Assembly: GCF_022539505.1 (NCBI RefSeq)
Contig: NC_061512.1
Location: 152,565,962 to 152,629,961 of the forward strand
Reading direction: 5' to 3'
From: Lolium rigidum
Lineage: Eukaryota; Streptophyta; Magnoliopsida; Poales; Poaceae
DNA length: 64,000 nt
Shown here: positions 54,977 to 64,000 of the stretch, piece after piece
Layout: every line of letters begins with the position of its first letter
Numbering within the stretch: the stretch's first letter is position 1
The notes under the pieces: model-generated
Databases searched by the model: none
What the model saw: the letters and a program-made list of their open reading frames with translations, nothing else
Told to the model about the DNA's origin: nothing
Translations under genes and position numbers: made by a program

Positions 54977-55220
54977 CTACCCCATGTCAAGCCGGAGGTG
55001 CGGGAGTGATGGCCGCAGCATAGTTTTAAAAACCGGACCGGTGATTGAACCGGTGAGGTTATCGGTTTAGGTTTTTACCGGTCGGACCACTGGTTCACCG
55101 GTTCACTGTCTGATTTTTTAAACATAAAAGTAATATATTCTTACTTATAAATGTTGCAATAAAATAAATAATTCGCATGAAAAAAAATCAATACTTGTTG
55201 TTTGACATAATAGCTCACCA
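54977..55220. other. Flank of the Sirevirus with CCGG-rich inverted motif
   Basis: The CTACC duplication is followed by unassigned DNA. 55021-55115 reads aaccggaccggtgattgaac and ggttcaccggttcact, a cluster of ACCGG/CCGGT motifs that partly pairs with itself. No gene. Confidence 0.35.
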
Positions 55221-56025
55221 GTAGTGCTTCATGCCGGCGGGTGTGAAGACAGCGGTGCCTCACCGGGATGGAGTTGGAGTTCTTCGCCTAGCCTTCAGCC
55301 ATGCGGTGGGTGTTTCGGAGTTATGCGGTTTTTGCGACTTCATCGACGAGGGGTTGTGACGGCGGCGGTGCGAGGCCTCACGGACGGTATGCCCCAGTTC
55401 CGGGGGTTGGGGAGGCTTGCGATGATTCGGACGAAAGTCTAGCTTGGCTCAGTCGGGCCGGTGGTGACGGCGCCCGCGGGTGTCGTTCCCCTCCTTGGAG
55501 GCGCCGCCGAGGAGTGTCGGAATCTCCCTAACCTGCTTGGAGCTGGTTGTTGTCTTCGGGCGAAAGCCTCGATTCGCGGATCGGCTCGATGGCGGCGTCT
55601 TTGACATCGTAACTCTGCAGGGAGCATCGGGCATGAAGACACGGTGCAGAGGTCCTTTGCGGCTTTAATCCAGCGACGCAGCGGTCCATGGCAATTCTTC
55701 AAGGCGCTATGCACGCCACTGCTGGCATGTTCTAGAGGACAGCTTCTGGGATCCGCCCAAGTCCCGCCATTGATCTCCTTCGGATGGTGCGTTGACAAGG
55801 AAGTTCCTTTCGGAGTTGTTCTTCTTCGGAGGTGCTTGGCGTCGGTCGAGACGTGGCTTGGTTTGTTGCTTAGGACAGGTTCTTTGTGTTGTCGTTGTTT
55901 GGTCTGTAGCCGGTGTTGTGTGGGGTTACGCTCGTTGCTTGTAGCGAGTGGTGCCATTCTTGTACTCAAACTTCTGACTTCTATAAAGATATGGTACGCC
56001 TTTGGCGTACTCTCGAAAAAAAAAA
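55221..56025 (+). mobile_element. Probable LINE 3' end with poly(A)
   Basis: GC-rich sequence without an intact ORF that turns T/G-rich and ends cttctataaagatatggtac then gcctttggcgtactctcgaa, followed by an A-run (56014-56024). A T/G-rich 3' UTR with ataaag and a terminal A-run is typical of truncated grass LINEs. No reverse transcriptase is included and no target duplication was confirmed, so the call rests on the 3' end alone. Confidence 0.45.
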
Positions 56026-56059
56026 ACTATAATTTTTCAACGCAAACTGTTCTAATACG

Positions 56060-57150
56060 GAGTATAAGAAATAAGGATAGGTGCTACAGGTCCTATTTTT
56101 CAATTAGGTTGCGACACGTCACGAGTTGCTACAATACCAAATGGTGAACCATACTTTTGTTTTGTGAGATAGCTCTCACCACCGCACAGGTAGATACCCT
56201 ATTTTCATGCAATGAGCTCGTAATAAATCGGCAATTTTCTATAGTAACCAACAACGAACAATAGTTTTGTTTCCTTCGTCAGAAATTATCCAAAGTAAAT
56301 CTTGAACTCCAACAACAATTACCTGACCGTAATAATTCAGTAGTCATTTTACAATGGTGCGCACTTTTCTAGCAGTAATTTATCAGCTGTATTGGGCACG
56401 CTTTGACCGTAATTTTCTGGTCAAAACCTTCAGCCTCAGTACTAATTATCCGCTCGTAATTTCCCATAAGTGCTCAGCATGTTGCGGCGGTAATTTGTCG
56501 ATGCAAACCTTCAGCCTCAGCGGTAAGTTTCCACCAGTAATTATGCAACAACAGTTTTCCAACACTGCATAATTTTCTGGTGGTAATTTCTTAGCACCTG
56601 TCACATACCTCGCAATGAATAGTAAATTCTTCGTTTTCGTTTAGCTAGGGTATTCGGAAAGCTTTGATGGTAACTTTTTGATGCAAACCTTGAGCCCTAG
56701 TAGTAATTTTCCGCCGATAATTTTCAAGTACTGCCCGGCACGCTTTGACAATAATTTTTCGACGCAAACCTTTATCCTTACCAGTAACTTTTGCTAGTCA
56801 TTATTCAATGGTGCCTAGTTCTCCGGCGTTAATTCTCAAACCAGCTGCGTACCTTGCGATGAATAGTAAATCACCATTAGTGTTCTTTTTGCCAGAAAAT
56901 TTTCCGATGCAAATCTTTAACTCCAATAGCCATTATCCAACGGTAATTCCAGTAGTAACTCTACAAAAGTACGTATTTTTTGACGGCATTTTCAGAGCAA
57001 TACTGGAAACGTTTTGAAGGTAATTCTTCAAACAAACCTTCAGCCTTAACAGTTAATCCACAAGCTTTGGTGGCAAATTTTCAACGCAAACCTTCAGCTT
57101 TAACGATGCAAATCTTCAACTCCGACGGGCGTAGCATGTCGCCGCGTCAA
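56060..57150. repeat. AT-rich modular repeat, copy B
   Basis: Parallel to 41908-42919: shared gacacgt..gttactacaatacc start, aatcggcaattttctatag, and repeated caaaccttcagcctcaa modules (near 56424, 56506, 56684, 56764, 57033, 57086). It is clearly homologous but well diverged from copy A. Non-coding; element class unknown. Confidence 0.55.
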
Positions 57151-59226
57151 CTTTTCTAGTAAGAAAGAAAGATAAGTGTCGATAGGTGTGAAATAAAGTA
57201 AAGATAAGAAAAGAACTTATAGCTTATGATCCTCGGATAGTTTGGAAGAAGGCAAACGATTGAAAGACATCTGATAAAGAATGTAGCGGAGATTTTTTTC
57301 CGGAAAGGAGACTACACCCAAGCATCTGCATTGATCGATGCATATGGCCTTCTTTATTAATTTATTCAACAAAGATTTTCTCAGATCATACATCAACCAG
57401 GAACCGGGAATATCGCTTACCAAGAGACATCCATTAAGCAAAATGGGAGCTCATCGTGTCTAGCAGACTCTTAGGAGCGTCCCATGCACAATCTACAGAA
57501 GTATTCACCGCTATCAACAGTTGGTCCATCCTTAGGGCAGAGATCCGCATTGCCCATGCAAGGACTGTCGTCGATGCTAGCATGGCGCTAGAAAACAACT
57601 CCACCATGTGCAACTCAGTAACACCAGATCCGTCACCGAGGCCCGCTACACCATGCCACAAGACTCACCATCGTCGACACGATATAAGGACACGACTCCA
57701 CCTCATACCTCCGCAACCCAGCAGCTGCTCCAAAAATAATGCCACCAGGAGGGAGAACGACACCAAGAGAGACGCCATCATCCAATCAGGAAGATCTAGG
57801 GTTTTCTCCGGAGCAACACGAGTGAGTATACACAGGCTGCAATGGTGATTCCTTCAACAAGGTGACGACGCAAATATGCTGCCATCACCACCCGTGGCCA
57901 GATTTGGAGCTCGGTTTTCACTGGTAGCCGCGCCTCCTCAACTCGCCACCGGGACTAGATATGGGGTGAAGAGATCCGCCACAACAAGTTGGCCGACCAC
58001 ATTCGATTGAAGAGGAGGAAGTCACCACCGCCATGTCTGGGGCTGGAACTCCATGCTTCCTCATGCTACATGCCAAGCCTAGAAGCACCACATGGTGCCA
58101 TCGTCGAGAACATCGAGCTGCAAAAGGTGTTTTGCAGGTTGCGCACCGGTCGAGCCCATATGGGACCAGATTGGACCAGACTGCACCACGCCACCTCCCC
58201 CACGGCTTGCATCACTGCCACCGAGATGGCCATAGTATCCGCAATCGCTGCGAGCCGAAGGACAGCTGAGGAGATCCTCCGCCTCCGCCACACCACGGAC
58301 TTTGCGTAGCAACACCTCTGGGGCGCCACAGAATGTAGGGTGATTGAGCCGAAGTCAGTTTGCAATTTGCAAAGAGTATATGTGCGGTGGAAATGATTAA
58401 ATGAGTTTTTTATGTATATCGAAAGCTAAATCGTAAAAAGTGATTGTTCATAGTATTATTATATTCTAAAACCTAATTTAAATAATATAGATGGGTACAA
58501 ATTAGATGTCTTATAATCTTTCTTTATTTCAAAAACTAACTTCCCTTACTTAGCTCCACAAGAGGAAGATAAATTTTACAAACAATTTTTCCTTTAATTT
58601 ATTCCTACTAGGATCTATTTTTAATTTTTCATTAGTATTCATCACTTTCCCCTAGTTATTCTTTTCAACGAATGTGACACATAATTTTTAATTTGTGTCT
58701 CAAGTTGAAAAGTCGTAGAGGTGAGATATTATTCATTTATATTATTAAATATTGTTGGTGTTGTCATTTCTATGGTACCAAGTTGTCCTAGTGTTGCTGC
58801 CTATTTCACCATTACATGAGGGTTCTCAGTTAAGAATGTGGGACTAGAGCCTCTCGAGTTGTCGCCCTCAAAATGCAGTCTAAAAGAAGTGCCGGAGCGA
58901 GCGTTTTTGGGGCGCCATCGAGTGGTGCCGCGCATCCCCAAACAATATAGTTTTTTGTTTTCCTATTTCTAGTATTTAAAAATGCAACCAATTTAAACAC
59001 ACGAATAAATTTGTTTGACAATTAAACACACAACCAATTAAAGCATACGACAAATCAAATTATTTGAAGTTTAACTTGGTCAAGCCATCCGCATATTTGA
59101 TAACTCTCCTTTGAGCCTCCACAGATGCTTTATGAGAACATCTTGTAGATGCCAGCGAGTGTTCGAGCCCGAAATTTTGCATGCATGGCGATGGAATCAT
59201 CAATTCCGCAGAAACTTGGTGATCAA
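57150..59226. other. Unassigned region with repeat debris
   Basis: 57456-58340 is moderately GC-rich with ORFs of 130 and 106 codons that lack domains; phrases such as gatctagggttttctccgga recall internal non-coding parts of large grass DNA transposons. 58340-58860 is AT-rich with nothing recognisable. 59060-59185, read on the minus strand, has HLQDVLIKHLWRLKG, like the C-terminal end of Harbinger/Pong-type transposases (DLVEHLW-type), and 58893-58945 is GC-rich like a Harbinger terminus; this may be a small decayed copy. Confidence 0.35.
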
Positions 59227-60934
59227 TGATACGTCTCCGACGTATCGATAATTTCTTATGTTCCATGCCATATTATTGATGATACCTACATGTTTTATGC
59301 ACACTTTATGTCATATTCGTGCATTTTCTGGAACTAACCTATTAACAAGATGCCGAAGAGCCAGTTCCTGTTTTCTGCTGTTTTTGGTTCCAGAAATCCT
59401 AGTAAAGAAATATTCTCGGAATTTGACGAAATCAAGACCCAGGTCCCTATTTTTCCCGGAGCCTTCCAGAACACCCGAGAGCCGCCAGAGGGAAGCCCTG
59501 GGGGCCCCACACCACACCCTGGCGCGGCCAGAGGGAGGGCCGCGCCGCCCTATGGTGTGGGCCCCCCAGGCCCCCTCCGAGGCTGCCCTTCCGCCTATTT
59601 AAAGCCTCCGTCGCGAAAACCCTGATGCGAAGAACCACGATACGGAAAACCTTCCAGAGCCGCCGCCATCGCGAAGCCAAGATCTGGGGGACAGGAGTCT
59701 CTGTTCCGGCACGCCGCCGGAACGGGGAAGTGCCCCCGGAAGGCTTCTCCATCGACACCGCTGCCATCTCCACCGCCATCTTCATCACCGCTGCTGCTCC
59801 CATGAGGAGGGAGTAGTTCTCCATCGAGGCTCGGGGCTGTACCGGTAGCTATGTGGTTCATCTCTCTCCTATGTACTTCAATACAATAATCTCATGAGCT
59901 GCCTTACATGATTGAGATTCATATGATGATGCTTGTAATCTAGATGTCGTTATGCTAGTCAAGTGAATTTTACTTATGTGATCTCCGGAGACTCCTTGTC
60001 CCACGTGTGTAAAGGTGACAGTGTGTGCACCGTGTGGGTCTCTTAGGCTATATTTCACAGAATACTTACTCACTGTTATGAATGGCATAGTGAAGTGCTT
60101 ATTTATATCTCTTTATGATTGCAATGTATTTTGTATCACAACTTATCTATGTGCTACTCTAGCAATGTTATTAAAGTAGTTTTATTCCTCCTGCACGGTG
60201 TAATGGTGACAGGTGTGTGCATCCGTGTTAGTACTTGGTTTATGCTATGATTATGATCTCTTGTAGATTATGAAGTTAACTATTGCTATGATAGTATTGA
60301 TGTGTATTATTCCTCCTACATAGTGTGAAGGTGAGAGTGTGCATACTATGTTAGTACTTGGTTTAGTCGAATTGATCTTTCATGCACTCTAAGGTTATTT
60401 AAATATGAACATTGAATTGTGGAGCTTGTTAACTCCGGCATTGAGGGTTCGTGTAATCCTACGCAATGTGTTCATCATCCAACAAGAGTGTAGAGTATGC
60501 ATTTATCTATTCCGTTATGTGATCAATGTTGAGAGTGTCCACTAGCGAAAGTCTAATCCCTAGGCCTTGTTCCTAAATACTGCTATCGCTGCTTGTTTAC
60601 TTGTTTCTACTGCGTTACTACTGCTGCGTTACTACTGCTTGTTTACTGTCCCGGGCAAAGCACTTTTCCGGTGCCGTTGCTACTACTTATTCATACCACC
60701 TGTATTTTACTATCTCTTCGCCGAACTAGTACACCTATTAGGTGTTTTGGGGACACAAGAGACTTCTTGCTTTGTGGTTGCAGGGTTGCATGAGAGGGAT
60801 ATCTTTGACCTCTTCCTCCCTGAGATCGATAAACCTTGGGTGATCCACTTAAGGGAAACTTGCTGCTGTTCTACAAACCTCTGCTCTTGGAGGCCCAACA
60901 CCGTCTACAAGAATAGAAGCACCCGTAGACATCA
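59227..60934 (+). repeat. 5' LTR of the second gypsy-type element
   Basis: 1708 bp, TGATACGTC...GTAGACATCA. It has a TATA-like TATTTAAA at 59596, and three related units with gtgaaggtgacagtgtgtgc/gtgttagtacttggttta near 60008, 60198 and 60328. Confidence 0.85.
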
Positions 60935-60944
60935 AGCACTTTTC

Positions 60945-60962
60945 TGGCGCCGTTGCCGGGGA
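60945..60962 (+). other. Primer-binding site of the second gypsy-type element
   Basis: TGGCGCCGTTGCCGGGGA, ten bases after the LTR. This sequence is usually assigned to tRNA-Asp and is common in grass gypsy elements. Confidence 0.85.
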
Positions 60963-61097
60963 GGAAAGGTAAAAGGCACTCATACTCCGGTTCCAGGTAA
61001 AGTACTTTTCTGTTGCCGTTGTGTTTGTGCTCGAAGCTATTTCCTTTAGATCCTGCAATTGCATCTTTTTGTTTCTTATTTACACTAGTTTGGCATA

Positions 61098-61835
61098 ATG
61101 GACAACAATGATCTTCTTATTCTATTTCCTGATTTAAAACATGGATTGTTTGATGCGAAAATTAAAAAACCTATGAAATCTTATTTGCATGCTGGTAGTA
61201 ATATTAGTATGAACGCTTTGAACACCATTGTTGATAATGATATAGAAAGTTCTAAGCTTGGGGAAGCTGGTTTTCATGATCTTTTTAGTCCCCCAAGCAT
61301 TGAGGAGAAAATTTTCTTTGATGATACTTTGCCTCCTACTTATGATGATTATAATAGTGGTCTTTTGGTACAACCTACTATGGAGAGTAAATTTTATTGT
61401 GATTATACTATGCCTCCTACACTTGATGAGAATAATAATGATAGCTACTTTGTTGAATTTGCTCCTACTACAATTAATAAGAATAACTATGCTTATGTTG
61501 GGAGTAGTAATAATTTTATGCATGAGACTCATGATAACAATGCTTTATGTGATAGTTATATTGTTGAGTTTGCTCATGTTGCTACTGAAAGTTATTATGA
61601 GAGAGGAAAATATAGTTGTAGAAATTTTCATGTTACTAAAATGCCTCTCTATGTGCTGAAATTTTTGAAGCTACACTTGTTTTATCTTCCTATGCTTGTT
61701 ACTTTGCTCTTCATGAACTTGTTTATTTACAAGATTCCTATGCATAGGAAGCATGTTAGACTTAAATGTGTGTTGAATTTGCCTCTTGATGCTCTATTTT
61801 GCTTCAACTACTATTTCTTGCGAGTGCATCATTAA
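61098..61835 (+). CDS. Uncharacterised 245-aa ORF of the second gypsy-type element
   Basis: Intact ORF from ATG (MDNNDLLILFPDLKHGLFD) directly downstream of the primer-binding site, where gag would be. It is Asn/Tyr/Asp-rich in the middle, with repeats of PPTYDDYN / PPTLDENN type (residues about 75-115) and hydrophobic and basic near the end (FYLPMLVTLLFMNLF, then HRKHVRLKCVLNL). No zinc knuckle, gag core or protease is visible. The C-terminal stretch could be one membrane segment. It may be a remnant or an accessory protein of a non-autonomous element; function unknown. Confidence 0.5.
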   Translation: MDNNDLLILFPDLKHGLFDAKIKKPMKSYLHAGSNISMNALNTIVDNDIESSKLGEAGFHDLFSPPSIEEKIFFDDTLPPTYDDYNSGLLVQPTMESKFYCDYTMPPTLDENNNDSYFVEFAPTTINKNNYAYVGSSNNFMHETHDNNALCDSYIVEFAHVATESYYERGKYSCRNFHVTKMPLYVLKFLKLHLFYLPMLVTLLFMNLFIYKIPMHRKHVRLKCVLNLPLDALFCFNYYFLRVHH

Positions 61836-64000
61836 AACTGTTGAGCCCATCTTAATGGCTATAAAGAAAGAACTTCTTGGGAGATAACCCATGTGTTATT
61901 TTGCTACAGTACTTTGTTTTATATTTGTGTCTTGGAAGTTGTTTACTACTGTAGCAACCTCTCCTTATCTTAGTTTTGTGTTTTGTTGTGCCAAGTAAAG
62001 TCTTTGATAGTAAAGTAAGTACTAGATTTGGATTACTGCGCAGTTCCAGATTTCTTTGCTGTCACGAATCTGGGTCTACCTCCCTGTAGGTAGCTCAGAA
62101 AATTAAGCCAATTTACTTGCATGATCCTCAGATATGTACGCAACTTTCATTCAATTTGGGCATTTTCATTTGAGCAAGTCTGGTGCCCTAATAGAATCCA
62201 TCTTTACGGACTGTTCTGTTTTGACAGATTCTGCCTTTTATTTCGCATTGGCTCTTTTGCTATGTTGGATGAATTTCTTTGATCCATTAATGTCCAGTAG
62301 ATTTATGCAATGTCCAGAAGTGTTAAGAATGATTGTGTCACCTCTGAATATGTTAATTTTTATTGTGCACTAACCCTCTAATGAGTTGTTTCGAGTTTGG
62401 TGTGGAGGAATTTTTCAAGGATCAAGAGAGGAGTATGATGCAATATGATCAAGGAGAGTGAAAGCTCTAAGCTTGGGGATGCCCCGGTGGTTCACCCCTG
62501 CATATTATAAGAAGACTCAAGCGTCTAAGCTTGGGGATGCCCAAGGCATCCCCTTCTTCATCGACAACATTATCAGGTTCCTCCCCTGAAACTATATTTT
62601 TATTCCGTCACATCTTATGCACTTTGCTTGGAGCGTCGGTTTGTTTTTGTTTTTGTTTTGTTTGAATAAAATGGATCCTAGCATTCACTTTGTGGGAGAG
62701 AGACACGCTCCGCTGTAGCATATGGACAAGTATGTCCTTAGGCTCTACTCATAGTATTCATGGCGAAGTTTCTTCTTCGTTAAATTGTTATATGGTTGGA
62801 ATTGGAAAATACTACATGTAGTAAATTGCTATAATGTCTTGGATAATGTGATACTTGGCAATTGTTGTGCTCATGTTTAAGCTCTTGCATCATATACTTT
62901 GCACCCATTAATGAAGAAATACATAGAGCTTGCTAAAATTTGGTTTGCATAATTGGTCTCTCTAAGGTCTAGATAATTTCTAGTATTGAGTTTGAACAAC
63001 AAGGAAGACGGTGTAGAGTCTTATAATGTTTACAATATGTCTTTTATGTGAGTCTTGCTGCACCGGTTTATCCTTGTGTTTGTTTCAAATAAACCTTGCT
63101 GGCCTAAACCTTGTATCGAGAGGGAATACTTCTCATGCATCCAAAATCCTTGAGCCAACCACTATGCCATTTGTGTCCACCATACGTACCTACTACATGG
63201 TATTTATCCGCCATTCCAAAGTAAATTGCTTGAGTGCTACCTTTAAAATTCCATCATTCACCTTTGCAATATATAGCTCATGGGACAAATAGCTTAAAAA
63301 CTATTGTGGTATTGAATATGTACTTATGCATTTTATTTCTTATAAGTTGATTGTTGTGCGATAACCATGTTCCTGGGGACGCCATCAACTACTCTTTGTT
63401 GAATATCATGTGAGTTGCTATGCATGTCCGTCTTGTCTGAAGTAAGAGAGATCTACCACCTTTATGGTTGGAGCATGCATATTGTTAGAGAAGAGCATTG
63501 GGCCGCTAACTAAAGCCATGAATCATGGTGGAAGTTTCAGTTTTGGACATATATCCTCAATCTCATATGAGAATAATAATTGTTGCCACATGCTTATGCA
63601 TTAAAGAGGAGTCCATTATCTCGTTGTCCATGTTGTCCCGGTATGGATGTCTAAGTTGAGAATAATCAAAAGCGAGAAATCCAAAATGCGAGCTTTCTCC
63701 TTAGACCTTTGTACAGGCGGCATGGAGGTACCCCATTGTGACACTTGGTTAAAACATGTGTATTGCGATGATCCGGTAGTCCAAGCTAATTAGGACAAGG
63801 TGCGGGCACTATTAGTATACTATGCATGAGGCTTGCAACTTGTAAGATATAATTTTCATAACTCATATGCTTTATTACTACCGTTGACAAAATTGTTTCA
63901 TGTTTTCAAAATAAAAGCTCTAGCACAAATATAGCAATCGATGCTTTCCTCTTTGAAGGACCATTCTCTTTACTTTTATGTTGAGTCAGTTCACCTATCT
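61836..64000 (+). other. Non-coding interior of the second gypsy-type element
   Basis: No ORF above 90 codons and no pol motif. Notable are two copies of agcttggggatgcc (62470 and 62530), the second forming the hairpin GGGGATGCC-CAA-GGCATCCCC (62533-62553). The rest is AT-rich with no structure I can name. Confidence 0.5.

Larger units (their letters stand above)
59227..64000 (+). mobile_element. Gypsy-type LTR retrotransposon, 5' part (continues beyond window)
   Basis: The LTR 59227-60934 is followed by a primer-binding site and at least 3 kb of internal sequence without gag or pol motifs. The LTR start TGATACGTCTCCGACGTATC is of a kind common in Triticeae. The internal part has one 245-codon ORF and then non-coding DNA with a conserved-looking ttggggatgcc hairpin. 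It is probably a non-autonomous member, or coding sequence lies beyond 64000. The target duplication cannot be checked. Confidence 0.85.

Noticed and set aside
1..64000. tRNA, rRNA genes, CRISPR arrays, satellite arrays
   Set aside because: Scanned by eye on both strands; no cloverleaf-type sequence, rRNA motif or regular repeat-spacer array was recognised. A tRNAscan or Infernal run would settle it.

Overview
This is nuclear DNA of a grass with a large, repeat-rich genome, most likely a Pooideae/Triticeae species (wheat, barley, rye or a relative). The basis is nested LTR retrotransposons, Stowaway and PIF/Harbinger elements, GC-rich host exons, and an LTR beginning TGATACGTCTCCGACGTATC of a type I associate with Triticeae. 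Species and repeat family names cannot be fixed from the sequence alone. I saw no bacterial, organellar or CRISPR content, and no rRNA or tRNA gene.

Layout. 1-4597 is the inside and end of a very long LTR-like sequence. 5117-24604 (minus strand) is the one convincing host gene, a GDSL esterase/lipase of 356 residues in two exons. Its exons lie 18.4 kb apart because the intron has filled with transposons: three MITEs, a PIF/Harbinger-like element carrying a B3-domain-like gene, a 12.9-kb Ty3/gypsy element inserted inside that element, and an 850-bp Mutator-like element beside exon 1. 28967-36692 holds three more PIF/Harbinger-type elements with TTA or TAA target duplications: a decayed transposase copy, an element with an acidic ORF, and a second copy of the B3-like element. 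36850-41640 is low-copy-looking, intron-like sequence that may be a decayed or non-coding transcription unit. 42925-54976 is a young Ty1/copia element of Sirevirus type with two near-identical 1.3-kb LTRs and a third, spliced ORF downstream of pol. Around it are a duplicated AT-rich repeat (about 41908-42919 and 56060-57150) and a probable LINE 3' end. 59227-64000 is the 5' part of another gypsy-type element whose 3' end lies outside the window.

Three relations matter most. (1) A B3-domain-like gene with its own TATA box sits inside two PIF/Harbinger-like elements, and a transposase-bearing relative with the same terminal motif and target duplication lies between them, so a transposon family appears to be spreading a DNA-binding-domain gene. 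(2) The gypsy element carries, between integrase and the 3' LTR, an antisense gene that I can resolve into six exons with canonical splice sites and matching phases. (3) The Sirevirus carries a third ORF whose first 10 coding bases are separated from the rest by a 484-bp intron; CCGGTC-rich arrays like those in the LTRs occur just upstream of that ORF and inside the intron. Both coding retrotransposons have several single-base frame breaks, while the host gene is intact.
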